64,000 nucleotides of DNA from Planctomycetota bacterium (GTDB lineage: Bacteria; Planctomycetota; B15-G4; SIAN01): assembly GCA_028289345.1 (NCBI GenBank), contig JANQQL010000024.1:1-64000 (forward strand), read 5' to 3'. Positions 1 through 9,312 of this stretch are shown piece by piece. The notes beneath the pieces were generated by a model. That model saw only the letters and a program-made list of their open reading frames with translations. It was not told the origin of the DNA and did no database searches. Position 1 is the first letter of the stretch. Every line of letters begins with the position of its first letter. The position numbers were made by a program, and so were the translations under genes.

Positions 1-94
1 GCTGGAGTGCTGGAGTGCTGGAGTGCTGGAGTGCTGGAGTGCTGGAGTGCTGGAGTGCTGGAGTGCTGGAGTGCTGGAGTGCTGGAGTGCTGGA
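1..94. repeat. 8-bp tandem repeat, about 11.75 perfect copies
   Basis: The unit GCTGGAGT repeats without a mismatch from the first base to position 94, and probably continues upstream of the window. None of the six frames of the repeat itself has a stop. One forward frame stays open to a TGA at 153-155, so the repeat could lie at the end of a truncated upstream gene or be non-coding; this cannot be decided here. Confidence 0.95.
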
Positions 95-256
95 CGAAGA
101 AGCTAGCGAAGTGAGGTCAAGAACGCGGAGCAAGCCCACGACAGCGGCCCGGTGATTCGTCTCCGAAAGAAGTAAGCTCAGTAACCATGACTTCGAGCCG
201 CCGACGTTCCCGAGCCTCGACCAGCGATCCCCCTCATTGACCCGAGGATTCCGCTC

Positions 257-949
257 ATGAAGCCACTCGCCTTCTCACTGTTTGCCATGCTCCTGGCGTT
301 CCCTTTCGCGGACGAATGTCGCGGCCAATCCTCCTCCGAGACTTCGGAGAACCCAAAGCCGCAAACTTTGATTGGCCAATTGCGGTTGCCGGAAGGTACG
401 GGCAGCCGCGGTGTGGAGATCCAAGTGGACGTCGCGGCGAGAAAGGGTGAGCCTCCCACGATCTGGGTTCTGTTCGACGAGCAAGGACGTTTCCTTCACA
501 CGTTCCCGAGGGCCGTGACTCGGGTCAAGATCACTGCGGGCCTCTGCGCCGAGGTTCACCGGATCGAGGCCGACAAACTGCCCCAAGCCAACCAGGCAGG
601 CCAGATCGACGTGGGAGTGATTGACCTCCGCGATGAACTCGTCAGACATCGAATGCAACTCCATGCTGCGAAGGACAAACCGGGCGGCGATGTGAAAGTC
701 GCTCTGTGCTTTGGCCTGCCCCCGGTAGGGCCGCAAGGCCAACGGGTCTCCCTCGGATCGAGGCAGTTCCCCGCCATTCCCTTGGGCAGCGAAATCGAGT
801 GGCTTCTTCCGCGTGAATCGGAACCGGTCTACTTCCTGATCGAGCGTCCCGCCGACGCCGGTCGAGGACGAGACTGGCGGACGGGTGCGCAGCAACTCTT
901 CGGCCCTTTTCCACGGAGCGAGCTGCCCGTGGAGCTGCTCATGGATTGA
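257..949 (+). CDS. exported protein of unknown function
   Basis: A 230-residue protein with a clear Sec-type signal peptide: a short basic start, then a hydrophobic stretch at about residues 4-17, with probable cleavage near the Gly-Gln at 23-24. The rest is a mixed polar sequence that I would guess is beta-rich. No catalytic motif is visible and I do not recognise a family. A GAGG at 244-247 is well placed for the ATG at 257. The next gene, a lipoprotein, follows on the same strand after about 130 bases, so the two may form a small envelope operon. Confidence 0.7.
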   Translation: MKPLAFSLFAMLLAFPFADECRGQSSSETSENPKPQTLIGQLRLPEGTGSRGVEIQVDVAARKGEPPTIWVLFDEQGRFLHTFPRAVTRVKITAGLCAEVHRIEADKLPQANQAGQIDVGVIDLRDELVRHRMQLHAAKDKPGGDVKVALCFGLPPVGPQGQRVSLGSRQFPAIPLGSEIEWLLPRESEPVYFLIERPADAGRGRDWRTGAQQLFGPFPRSELPVELLMD

Positions 950-1079
950 CCTCATCGGCGCTCGCGGCGCATGATGGGTACGCTCGGAACGGTGACTCGG
1001 CAGAAGCGACTCTCGAGCGCGAACGGGTGGCGGAGCGCGACGCCTCCCCCGATCTCGGGCGGAACAAAGTCGAGGTGAC

Positions 1080-1655
1080 ATGAAGATGCACGGTTTCACG
1101 GTGACGCTTGTTTTCCTAGTCGTCCTGTTGTCCAGCTGCACGAGTCAAGCGCACCTTGAACAACGGGTCTTCCAAGTGGAGAAGCGGATCGAAGCGCTGG
1201 AGAACCCGACCTCGCCCCCCCGTCGCGGCATCGTGCACCGAGACCACCCGTCTGCTCCGGAAAGGATCGTTCACGACGTGGAGTTTGTGCTTGGCGAAGA
1301 TCGCCTGGCCGAAGGAGATTTGCTCGAAGTGCTCTCCGTCCGCGGGGATCGCTCGACCTTCGAAGTCGGCGGCACCTACCAGGTTCACGGCCGCTATCGA
1401 CTGGCGAGCCGTGAAAAAGCGCGGCTTTCCTTGTCGGTCATGTCGTCGGACCCGGACTTCGGGGGGAGTATCGCCAACCCGCTAGCGACCATGGATGTTT
1501 GTCGTGGCGAAGGTCACTTCGTGTTGACCCGGCAGTTCTCCTATCCCGGATACCCACAGGTGAGGGTCTATGGAATCGATTCGGGTCGACCAGTGAGCGC
1601 CCTCGCTTTCGGGAACGGAGAGTGGCTACTCGGCACGACACGTCGACCAGACTGA
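1080..1655 (+). CDS. predicted lipoprotein with short coiled-coil start
   Basis: A 191-residue protein. Residues 7-20 form a lipoprotein signal ending in the lipobox Leu-Ser-Ser-Cys, with Cys20 as the predicted lipidated residue. A short heptad-like helix follows (about residues 25-42, EQRVFQVEKRIEALEN), then a domain with no recognised motif. A GAGGTG sits just before the ATG. The coiled start resembles small envelope lipoproteins that trimerise, but the remaining domain is unassigned. It may be co-transcribed with the exported protein upstream. Confidence 0.7.
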   Translation: MKMHGFTVTLVFLVVLLSSCTSQAHLEQRVFQVEKRIEALENPTSPPRRGIVHRDHPSAPERIVHDVEFVLGEDRLAEGDLLEVLSVRGDRSTFEVGGTYQVHGRYRLASREKARLSLSVMSSDPDFGGSIANPLATMDVCRGEGHFVLTRQFSYPGYPQVRVYGIDSGRPVSALAFGNGEWLLGTTRRPD

Positions 1656-1924
1656 TCCACCGTGTCACCTCCCCTGGCGGTCGCCGCTCAGATCCGGCGG
1701 GGGCGCTCTCTCCCACAGCCAAGGGGCAAGCCATCCGCTGGGAATCAGCAAGCTTCCCAGCTTCCGGGTATCGAAATCTGATTCGTCGCAGTCGGGACAC
1801 CAGCTTCGCAACCAAAGAACCGCCTCAACGCACCCAGCGGATCGTTTTTCCTGGATTCGACGCAGGGGCTTCGGGGCTCCGCTCCCCAAGCGTCCAAAGA
1901 GGATCAGATTTTCGATCCCGGACG

Positions 1925-3223
1925 CTAGGACCGAGGGGTGTGGAGAGATTCTGCACGCCGATTCAAGGCCTCGCGGATGAAACCAACCACGGGTTCCGGC
2001 ACCCCGGTGGACTCTGCCGCGCGCTCCCACTGGGTGAATGCTTGCTCGACTCGTTCGATCATGCGATCGGCTCCACGGATGCCGAACAGCTTGGCCACCG
2101 CCAACAGATCGGCGCGATGGATGCCCTCGGTCTTGTCCTGGATGGTCATCTGGTGGCGTGCGGTGAACCCCTTGCCGGCGGCGTAGGTCAGGTCATAGGC
2201 CGGAGCAAGGGACCAGCATCCCTCGGTGTCCATATGGAAAGACAGATTCTTGACGTGGTCGTCTTGATTGATAGCCAGCACATTGAAGAGCATGCGGCGA
2301 AAGCCTTCGTGAATCGAGGACTGGGCCATGCCGAGGCGCAGAATGGTCCTCAGGTATTCCTCGTACGAACTGGCACCCGGCACGTTGTAGTCGACGTGTA
2401 GCAAACCCCCGAGGGTGTGCTGGTGGACGCGAGTTCCCTGGGGATCGTCGAACCGTGGAATCAGAAGGTGTGCGCGGCCGTCCTGCTCGAGCACACGGAT
2501 GTCCGAGGCATCGAGCCCCGCTTCTCGAGCCAGGATTCCGTACGCCGCTTCGACTCGGTTGTACGGAGCCGGTGCGCCCAAACTGTCGGCATCTGCCCCC
2601 TCCCCCACACCATCGAACTTGAGAATGCACGACACGTCGCCTGGTCGAGCAGGTGCATAAGCAGAGCGGATTTCGTCGCTCTCTTCGTTGTAGAGCACAA
2701 CGGCCTTCGGACGCATGCCACCCGCGGAGGACCCGATGCGATAGATCTCCGGAATCGCGAGCCCCGGCTTGCCTTGAATGATCTTGCGCGCGTCTTGGAC
2801 GAGCTGGACGAGTTCGAGGGGCTGTCGCTCGGCTGGCGTGAGTGGAAGGTCCTCGGACGGGTGAAAGGTCAACGCACCCAGCGCGCGTTCGCCGACGTAG
2901 AGGAGCTTTTGCACCGGACTCCAAGCCTTCTGGCTTTGCCCTCTCGCCTCGAAGTACGCACGCATGACTCGATTGCCGAAGGCATCGGGAAGCGCGTCGG
3001 CGAGGACTCCCGGGAGTCCGGCGAAGCCTGGCTGTCTCATGAGCTCTTCGAACGATTGCGGACCGGCTCGTTCGAGCGGCAAATGAATGGGCGAGATCTC
3101 GAGTCCCGAACGGCGAAACTCTTCGTCGTACTCGAAGAGAATTCTTCCGCTGTCAAGCTCCGCCACGCCCCCGACGGTCTTGCCCCAAAGGCGGACTTCC
3201 GCGTGGGCCAGTGCCTTAGCCAC
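1925..3223 (-). CDS. hipA: HipA-family serine/threonine kinase toxin
   Basis: A 432-residue protein of normal HipA length. HipA kinases phosphorylate a cytoplasmic target (GltX in E. coli), stop translation and induce persistence. Visible motifs are the Ser/Gly loop GSSAGGMRPKA at 164-174, a likely ATP-binding lysine in ILKFDG (Lys202), the catalytic segment NQDDHVKN at 319-326 with the DDHxKN signature, and a metal-binding Asp in YDLTY (Asp344). All key residues are present, so the kinase looks active. The gene starts with GTG and overlaps the upstream antitoxin gene by eight bases, which is typical translational coupling of a hipBA operon. The substrate cannot be read from sequence. Confidence 0.95.
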   Translation of the reverse strand: MAKALAHAEVRLWGKTVGGVAELDSGRILFEYDEEFRRSGLEISPIHLPLERAGPQSFEELMRQPGFAGLPGVLADALPDAFGNRVMRAYFEARGQSQKAWSPVQKLLYVGERALGALTFHPSEDLPLTPAERQPLELVQLVQDARKIIQGKPGLAIPEIYRIGSSAGGMRPKAVVLYNEESDEIRSAYAPARPGDVSCILKFDGVGEGADADSLGAPAPYNRVEAAYGILAREAGLDASDIRVLEQDGRAHLLIPRFDDPQGTRVHQHTLGGLLHVDYNVPGASSYEEYLRTILRLGMAQSSIHEGFRRMLFNVLAINQDDHVKNLSFHMDTEGCWSLAPAYDLTYAAGKGFTARHQMTIQDKTEGIHRADLLAVAKLFGIRGADRMIERVEQAFTQWERAAESTGVPEPVVGFIREALNRRAESLHTPRS

Positions 3224-3512
3224 GGGTCAGCTTCCTTCCCTGTCTCACCAGCTCCATGGGTGAGACCTCGGCCGGCGGGAGGAATTCAGCAAGTGCTTCC
3301 AATCTCCCGTAGACCCGAAGCAGGCGGATCACCGTGAGCAATGTGGGATTGTCTCCGGCCTCCGCCCGGTGGACAGTGGTCCGGTTCAGGCCAGCCCGAC
3401 TTGACACCTCGGTGACGGTCAACTTGCGCGCCTTGCGGAGAGCCCGCAGACGCTCTCCCACTTTCTCCAGAAGCTCTCTGTCTGTCAGAGTTTCGCTGTT
3501 TATATTCATCAT
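3216..3512 (-). CDS. hipB: HipB-like XRE-family antitoxin
   Basis: About 98 residues with a single Cro/C1-type helix-turn-helix in the middle (roughly residues 20-70; the recognition helix region includes SSRAGLNRTTVHRAEAG). In this family HipB dimers bind HipA, neutralise it and repress the shared promoter. The frame is open to a TTG at 3521, but two ATG codons (3512 and 3509) are more natural starts. An inverted repeat at 3514-3525 lies against the start, as expected of an autoregulated antitoxin. The C-terminal tail (about 25 residues) ends inside the hipA start. Confidence 0.9.
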   Translation of the reverse strand: MMNINSETLTDRELLEKVGERLRALRKARKLTVTEVSSRAGLNRTTVHRAEAGDNPTLLTVIRLLRVYGRLEALAEFLPPAEVSPMELVRQGRKLTRG

Positions 3513-3513
3513 T

Positions 3514-3525
3514 ATGATCAATCAT
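3514..3525. promoter_or_regulatory. candidate HipB operator (inverted repeat)
   Basis: ATGAT-CA-ATCAT: five-base arms around a two-base spacer, directly upstream of the hipB ATG. A second perfect palindrome, ATTGATCAAT, lies at 3596-3605 and shares the TGATCA core. HipB proteins bind several palindromes in their own promoter, so autorepression is a reasonable inference. Confidence 0.5.
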
Positions 3526-4064
3526 ACGGACAAATGTCGAATTTAAACTACATATCGCCAAATCCAGAGCCAATCGCAAGGAAAATGATGAATTCATTGA
3601 TCAATTATGAGTCAATTCACCAATAAGGTGAATTTAAACATCATCCTATCCACCCTCAACGAGACCCCCCCGCTCGGTCGAAACAGATCGGAGGTCGCAC
3701 CACCCCGCCGCCCCCCTCCTGAGTCGCCCCCGCAACCCCCAGGGCCCGCGAAGACGCTCCAGACCTCCACAAACCATCCCACAGATCCCGGAGCGAGAGA
3801 GCTCCGGCATGGGCAGGAATCTCCTCGTCCCTGGCCAATCCGTACGAATGGAAGGGCACTCCGGCCAAGCCTGGCGGGCCCCTCGGAGCGAACCCATCGT
3901 CGCGCTGATGTTGGCGAGTCACCCGTCGCTCGGTTCGTTGCATGTTCAGCTGGATTTCAGCAAGCCGCCGTAGCTTTGCATCTGGACACTCGCCCCTGAG
4001 ACCGTCACGCGATGGCCCGAGGGACGACCAAACCAGGGACCGAGGCACATCCGAGGAGCACGAC
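3526..4064. other. intergenic region with AT-rich control segment
   Basis: Divergent gap between hipB and the amidohydrolase. The first 120 bases are strikingly AT-rich for this genome. They hold a direct repeat GAATTTAAAC at 3539-3548 and 3630-3639 and the palindrome at 3596-3605. The rest (about 3650-4050) is GC-rich; its open frames have improbable composition and I see no gene there. Confidence 0.6.
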
Positions 4065-5807
4065 ATGCGACGTTTCTTGAGTCACTCCGCTTTGCTCGGA
4101 GCAGCCTTCTTGCTCTTCGCATCCATCACCCACGCCCAACCGCTTTCCATGAACCGGCTGTTCACTCTTCCCGGCGCGGATCTCATCCTGACCAACGGAT
4201 TCGTCTACACCGTGAACCCGGCCAAGCCAACGGCTTCCGCGTTGGCAGTGCTCGGCGGCCGCATCGTCTACGTCGGAAACGACCAGGGTGCACTCCGCTA
4301 TCTGGGGCCGAACACCCAGATCATCGACCTGCAAGGAAGGATGGCGATGCCGGGGGCTCACGATGTCCACGTCCACATTCTGGAAGCGTTCCATGACGCA
4401 TTCACCTGCTTCCTTCAAGCAGGTGCACCGGTCTCGAGTTATCCATCTGTGGTGCAGAGCTGCTCGCCCAACGAGTCCGGTTGGATCCTCGGCTTCGGCC
4501 ATTCGATCTTCGACCTTCATCGCTACATGGAGAACGGTGGCTGTCCGAGGAGTCTGCTGGACTCGGCGCAGCCAACCACTCCGGTTGCAATCATGGAAGA
4601 GACGTCCCACTCCGTATGGGCGAACAGTGCCGCGCTTCAAGCCGCGGGAATCACGGCCTCGACTCCCGACCCCTCGGGCGGGGCCATCTTGCGCGACCCG
4701 GACACGGGCGAACCGAACGGGATCCTGCTTGATGCCGCCGGAGAGACCATCATGGACTTCGCTCTGGCACCCACTCCCGCCCTCGAACAAATGAACTACG
4801 ATGCATTGCTCACCGGACTCGAAGCTGCCAACCGCAACGGTTTGACCTCCTTGTGCGACGCGCGCTGTTACTGGAAACGAGGTTACGACACGGCCTGGAA
4901 ACGAGCTCGGGACGAAGGCGAGTTGACCGTCCGCGCGATCGTCGGTTTGTGGGCCTACCCGTACGAAACGGATGACTCTCAACAGATCGCCGACCTGGCG
5001 GCCCGCTATTCCAACGACCCCGATTCTCTTCTTCGCTTCTCCCAGGTGAAGCTCTACGCCGATGGAGAAATCGGCCACACCACGGCGGCGCTCCTTCAGC
5101 CATACATGCTCGACCCGTTCTTCTTCGACGACACTCTCGTCGGCCCCTTGGGACTCAACTACTTCGACGAAGCCCGCCTCACCAACTACGTGACGCAACT
5201 GGAAGCCGTCGGATTCGACATGCACATCCATGCCATCGGCAATCGAGGAGTTCACGAGGCGCTGAACGCCGTCGAAGCCGCCGGATTGGCCAATGGCAAC
5301 GTCTACGGGCCACGACATCGCCTAACCCACGTCCATCTCGTGCGCCCCGCCGACGTGCCTCGCTTTTCCTCCCTGAACGTGATTGCCGACTTCCAACCGT
5401 TCGAGGCAGGAGACTTCAATTTCTACTATGGGATCTACCTGCCGAACTTTCTGGTCAACCAACAAGCCGAACGACTCCGGGACCTTTACGACGCCGGCGC
5501 TCGTGTCGTGCTCAGCAGCGACTTCGACGTGGGTGAACTGTCTCCCTTCACGGGAATGGAGCGCGCACTCACCCTCGGAAACCAGAGCCTTCCCGACATT
5601 CACGCGGCAATTCGCGCCTACACCATGGAACCGGCCTACCTGATGCGACAGGAAGATCGAGTCGGCAGCCTGAAACGAGGCAAACGCGCCGACATCCTCG
5701 TGCTGGACCGCGACATCACCACCATCCCCACCAATCAGCTCAGCCAGACGAAGGTGCTGCTCACCCTGCTCGACGGCAAGGAAGTTTGGCGCGATCCGTC
5801 GTTCTGA
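4065..5807 (+). CDS. exported YtcJ-like amidohydrolase (amidohydrolase family 3)
   Basis: A 580-residue metal-dependent hydrolase of the amidohydrolase superfamily; substrate unknown (amides, N-acyl amino acids or cyclic ureides are typical). It has a signal peptide (residues 1-22). Metal-site motifs are visible: HDVHVH at 99-104, VKLYADGE with Lys329 in the position of the bridging lysine, MHIHAIGN with His387/His389, the THVH segment at about 421-424, and an Asp in SSDFDVG (Asp486). A closing beta-sandwich segment (RVGSLKRGKRADILVLD) is typical. The frame opens earlier, but GAGGAG at 4053-4058 and the signal peptide fix the ATG at 4065. The serine hydrolase downstream may be co-oriented by chance, since a gap of over 300 bases separates them. 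Confidence 0.9.
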   Translation: MRRFLSHSALLGAAFLLFASITHAQPLSMNRLFTLPGADLILTNGFVYTVNPAKPTASALAVLGGRIVYVGNDQGALRYLGPNTQIIDLQGRMAMPGAHDVHVHILEAFHDAFTCFLQAGAPVSSYPSVVQSCSPNESGWILGFGHSIFDLHRYMENGGCPRSLLDSAQPTTPVAIMEETSHSVWANSAALQAAGITASTPDPSGGAILRDPDTGEPNGILLDAAGETIMDFALAPTPALEQMNYDALLTGLEAANRNGLTSLCDARCYWKRGYDTAWKRARDEGELTVRAIVGLWAYPYETDDSQQIADLAARYSNDPDSLLRFSQVKLYADGEIGHTTAALLQPYMLDPFFFDDTLVGPLGLNYFDEARLTNYVTQLEAVGFDMHIHAIGNRGVHEALNAVEAAGLANGNVYGPRHRLTHVHLVRPADVPRFSSLNVIADFQPFEAGDFNFYYGIYLPNFLVNQQAERLRDLYDAGARVVLSSDFDVGELSPFTGMERALTLGNQSLPDIHAAIRAYTMEPAYLMRQEDRVGSLKRGKRADILVLDRDITTIPTNQLSQTKVLLTLLDGKEVWRDPSF

Positions 5808-6156
5808 ACACGGCCGACCCCAGTAGAGCCCGGGAAACGTGACCGTTCGTTGTTGATCAAGGAGATGAAAGTCCGGCCATCTAGCAGCGATCTCATCGCT
5901 GGATTCGTACCACTTCGATCCGAACGACACGTCTGATTCGCCCGTGTCGCGCTCCCGGGAGAGAGCCCAACGCGTCGCAACCATTGACGCGAGAGGGAGG
6001 AATCTGTCGCCGCGAGCGCAACGCCTGCCTCACCTCTGCAGCAACGAATCCTGCCGCGAAACGGCCTAGGAATCGGCTCCCCGCCACGTAGAAACGTCGG
6101 GTAGGGCCACTTCGGTCCCGTTCCCACAATTCATGATTTCGGCCGGCGAGACCTTC
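5808..6156 (+). other. intergenic region
   Basis: No convincing gene. A small perfect inverted repeat, CAGCGAT-CTC-ATCGCTG, is at 5885-5901, about 80 bases after the amidohydrolase stop. No T-run follows, so I do not call it a terminator. Confidence 0.5.
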
Positions 6157-7398
6157 ATGCAACTTCCCCCATGCAAGCCGATGCGACTGCTTGGCCGCAC
6201 CGTTGCCGCACTTGTCCTGGCATCATCCAGCACTCTCGGACAAACGACTCCCTCGTCCCTCGACGGGAGTCCCATCGATGACCAGACCATCGTTCGAATC
6301 CAACAAGCGGGCGACGCCTACGTGCAGCAGCAGCTCGAGCAGTTCGGTTCCCCGGGAATCTCCGCGGCTCTCTGCCTGCCCGAAGGATCCATCTTGACGT
6401 TCGTCGCTGGGTTCGCGTCCCAGGAAGACCGGGAGCTGATGACCCCCGACCATCTGCTGCTCTCCGGCAGCGTCGGCAAGACGTACGTGACGGCAGCCCT
6501 TCATCACGCTGTCGCCCACTCACTGCTGTCTCTCGACGATCGCGCGGCCACCCATTTGAAGGACGAGCCGTGGTTTGCGCGCCTCCCCAACGCGAGCGAT
6601 GTCACGATCACCCAGCTCTTGCGCCATCAGACCGGCATTCCCCGCTATGTGTTCGACCCGGAGTTCTGGCGAACCGTCGTCACCGAGCCGGACAGGGTTT
6701 GGGAGCCGGAAGATCTGCTCCGCCCCGTGTTGGACGCCGCCCCCCTTTTCGCGGCAGGGGAAGGTTGGGCCTACTCGGACACCAACTACATCGTGATCGG
6801 CGTGGTTCTAGAAAAGATCACGGAGCAGCCGTTCTATGACTACGTGAGCGAGTCCTTGCTCGAACCCCACGGCCTCGAACGAACCCTGCCCTCCGATCGT
6901 CGCGACCTTCCCGGCATGAGCCAGGGCTATTCGGTGGCATTGCGCAACCTCGGCGTTCCCCATCGGGTGTTGTCCGACGGAGTGTTTCGCTTCAATCCGC
7001 AATTCGAGTGGTGTGGCGGCGGCTATGCGAGCACACCGGCCGACCTGGCCCGCTGGGCACAGCTTCTCTACTCCGGCCAGGCCTTCGATGGGACTTACCT
7101 GGAGACCATGCTCGACGATGTTCCCGCAGAAGCGCTCGGCGCGGGAACGAGCTACGGCCTCGGAGTCATCCGGTCCAAGACGTCCCTCGGCGAACTCTAC
7201 GGTCATGACGGGTTCATGACCGGCTACCTCACAACCATGGGTTACTTCCCCGACCACGGCATTGCCGTCACGTGCCAGTGGAATACCGACGACCAGCAGG
7301 TCACCGGCAGCGGACCCCGTCGCCAACATCTGGTCGAGCTCGCCTCGCGAGCCATGGGTGCGGCCCGACTCGACGGCTCCTCGATGCCGGAGAAGTGA
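6157..7398 (+). CDS. exported beta-lactamase-family serine hydrolase
   Basis: About 413 residues of the penicillin-binding/class C beta-lactamase fold (Pfam Beta-lactamase type), which covers esterases, peptidases and transpeptidase-like enzymes. A signal peptide with a hydrophobic core (RTVAALVLASSSTLGQ) precedes the domain. The nucleophile motif SxxK is SVGK (Ser105, Lys108 from this start). The tyrosine motif reads YSDTNY, with Asp where many members have Asn. The third motif is GHDG, before a Gly-Tyr. The start is uncertain: ATG 6133, 6157 and 6181 are in frame, and 6157 gives the best signal peptide. True beta-lactam hydrolysis is unlikely to be the main role; an esterase or D-Ala peptidase role is as likely. 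Confidence 0.85.
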   Translation: MQLPPCKPMRLLGRTVAALVLASSSTLGQTTPSSLDGSPIDDQTIVRIQQAGDAYVQQQLEQFGSPGISAALCLPEGSILTFVAGFASQEDRELMTPDHLLLSGSVGKTYVTAALHHAVAHSLLSLDDRAATHLKDEPWFARLPNASDVTITQLLRHQTGIPRYVFDPEFWRTVVTEPDRVWEPEDLLRPVLDAAPLFAAGEGWAYSDTNYIVIGVVLEKITEQPFYDYVSESLLEPHGLERTLPSDRRDLPGMSQGYSVALRNLGVPHRVLSDGVFRFNPQFEWCGGGYASTPADLARWAQLLYSGQAFDGTYLETMLDDVPAEALGAGTSYGLGVIRSKTSLGELYGHDGFMTGYLTTMGYFPDHGIAVTCQWNTDDQQVTGSGPRRQHLVELASRAMGAARLDGSSMPEK

Positions 7399-7534
7399 CC
7401 CCTTTCCCCGGACCGGCTTTGATCGACAACCCGGACGGCTTCAAGGGCGAATGCCCTGAGTCGGTTTGTGGAAACTCGGGCGACGAAGGTGAGGTCGACT
7501 CGCGACGATCCCGGCAAGTCGGACCCGTGAGTGA

Positions 7535-8788
7535 TCACCGCGAGCCGGCCAGCTCCGCTTCCGCCGCCAGCTCGTTCGCTTTCGCGAGCAGCGCGCCGAC
7601 GTTCAAGTCCACCGCCGTGCCCATGTTCCCGTCTGCCTCCCGTGGCTGGAACCGAAGGTCGCCCGTTTCCACGTCGTACACGCAGCGATAGATCGTGGCC
7701 TTCACCGATGCACGGTCGATCAGGTTCCACCCAGACTCAAAGTCGAGGGGATCCGCCTCGAGGTTCGCGGTCAACTCACAGCCGTCGTACAGGGCTTGGA
7801 ATCGATTGCACTCGATCGCTTCGGTGCGCATTCGATGATGGTTGGAGCACACCACGAACGGGTAGTCCTCGGCTGATCGCACGCTCACTCCGTGGTCCTT
7901 GGTGAAGTCCGTGTCGATCTCGAGTACCGCCGCCCCGGTCTCGCCGTCGAAGTTCCAGGCGAGCATGGCATTCGCTCCGAATCCATAAGCCTGGGCACGA
8001 AAGATCTCGGCAGCGCGCAGGGAGGGATCGTCGCAGGGCTCGAGCGTCTCGATGACCTCACCGAGGGCATCAATCCGCGGACGGACTTTCACTCCCTTCT
8101 TGGCGCGCGCCGGCACGTCGTGGATGGCCAGAGACACACCCGCGTCAGAAAACCCGGTCAGGCAACCGAGCAAGCCGGGATAGCCCAGGGACACCCAGCC
8201 GCGGGCACCTTCCCGCGGCGCTTCGACTTTGATGAGCTGCTCGCCCAAGGAGTGCTCGGTGGACATGTAGTCCAGGTTGCGTCCCACCAGAGGCCCTTCG
8301 CCGTCCTCCAGCAATTCGTGGTAGGCGACGAAAGATGAGCAGGCGAATCCTCCCGCGTCCGGCTGCGCAAGAGAGGCGACCAGGTCGATCAGCTCCAGCT
8401 CCCGACCCAGGGGTTCCACGATCCGCTCTTCGGGGGGAAGCTTCTCGCGAATACCACGCAACATGGCGGCGTAGCGCGCCCGGGTCGAGTCGCGGACCTC
8501 CACTCGTGCTTTCACCGTAGGCACCACCCATTGATCCCAAAGTCGAGGGTCCGGCAGGACCTTCGGGTGCAAACAAAAGCCCGCAATCAGATCGAGAATC
8601 GGCCGCGCCATCAGGTAACCCTCGGCGTAGCCGCGCTGCTGAGGAGTGCCCCACAAGTAGAGGATGCGCTGCCCCTGCTCCTCTTCCAGAACTCCATGGA
8701 CCGGACGCTCTTCCGCGTTGGCCGCGAGAGAGGGAGCCAGCAAGAGAACTGCGGTGAACAACAGGCTGCCGAGCGGCCAACGGGTCAT
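7535..8788 (-). CDS. exported C45-type Ntn hydrolase / acyltransferase-like protein
   Basis: A 417-residue protein with signal peptide (1-26). It belongs to the autoproteolytic Ntn-hydrolase group of isopenicillin-N acyltransferase and phospholipase-B-like proteins. The signature is GFACSSFVAY, with Cys150 as the predicted new N-terminal nucleophile after self-cleavage, followed 20 residues later by GRNLDY. Family members hydrolyse or transfer linear amide bonds; the substrate here is unknown. Start at ATG 8788 with GAGGG upstream. It is convergent with the serine hydrolase gene, 136 bases away. If the family mechanism holds, the mature enzyme is two chains in the periplasm. Confidence 0.85.
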   Translation of the reverse strand: MTRWPLGSLLFTAVLLLAPSLAANAEERPVHGVLEEEQGQRILYLWGTPQQRGYAEGYLMARPILDLIAGFCLHPKVLPDPRLWDQWVVPTVKARVEVRDSTRARYAAMLRGIREKLPPEERIVEPLGRELELIDLVASLAQPDAGGFACSSFVAYHELLEDGEGPLVGRNLDYMSTEHSLGEQLIKVEAPREGARGWVSLGYPGLLGCLTGFSDAGVSLAIHDVPARAKKGVKVRPRIDALGEVIETLEPCDDPSLRAAEIFRAQAYGFGANAMLAWNFDGETGAAVLEIDTDFTKDHGVSVRSAEDYPFVVCSNHHRMRTEAIECNRFQALYDGCELTANLEADPLDFESGWNLIDRASVKATIYRCVYDVETGDLRFQPREADGNMGTAVDLNVGALLAKANELAAEAELAGSR

Positions 8789-9312
8789 GGCGGGTCCCTC
8801 GAAAAACGGAGTGGCGAGAGGCAGTAAGGTCGTTTCAGCACGGAATCAGATCTTCGTTTCCGCGCCACTGCATGAAGTAGCCTGACAGGATCCGGCTCTC
8901 CCTGCAATGGGAACGTGGGGAAGCGAGTCTCCAACCCCCTGGCCGAGCACCGGTTCTTCGGGGAGGGATCCGGGCGGGTGACCGGCGGAGATTGTTTCCG
9001 CATGGGGGTTTCTTCGCGGACCGACTGGCGCGCCGGGAAGCGGGACCCGCGGAAACTCGATTCGGCGCTTTTCGAGGAGTGGAATTCGGTCCGCGGGGAG
9101 CCGGTCGCAACCTCCCCTCAGCGCCCGCCAGAACTGCCGAAAAACGGCCTCAAGGGCCCACCCGTTTCGCCACCGCAGCTCCCCGCCGAACGGGCTCGCT
9201 CAACGCGAAAAAGTCTTCGCTCCGAGCCCCGGAATTCCGGGCTTCTTGCGGCCCACAGCCTTCTTTTCCCCTTCACGCCAGGCACCGGAAATCTGTGCTA
9301 TGCTCCCGTTCT
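8789..9312. other. intergenic region upstream of the radical SAM gene
   Basis: Divergent gap of about 520 bases. Open frames run through it but have no family resemblance. The long radical SAM frame starts at 8992, but its first 107 residues look like translated non-coding DNA. No repeat was seen. Confidence 0.5.
9296..9304 (+). promoter_or_regulatory. extended -10 promoter, possibly leaderless
   Basis: TG-C-TATGCT forms an extended -10 element whose last base lies eight bases before the ATG at 9313. No Shine-Dalgarno sequence precedes that ATG. Transcription would therefore begin at or next to the start codon, which fits a leaderless mRNA. No good -35 is visible. Confidence 0.4.

Noticed and set aside
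1-94. A CRISPR array
   Set aside because: The repeat is only eight bases long and has no spacers.
1499-2401. A 300-residue open frame on the plus strand across the hipA region
   Set aside because: It runs antisense to hipA, which has full motif support, and its own sequence has no family resemblance.
3607-3999. A 130-residue plus-strand frame between hipB and the amidohydrolase
   Set aside because: It is proline/arginine-rich with no motif or signal, and the first part falls in the AT-rich control region.
6157-7398. A true class C beta-lactamase resistance gene
   Set aside because: The fold and SxxK motif fit, but the Tyr motif is YSD instead of YxN and the protein is closer to the broad esterase/peptidase group.
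7443-7457. Terminator hairpin between two convergent genes
   Set aside because: The AGGGC-GAAT-GCCCT stem has only five clean pairs and no T-run.
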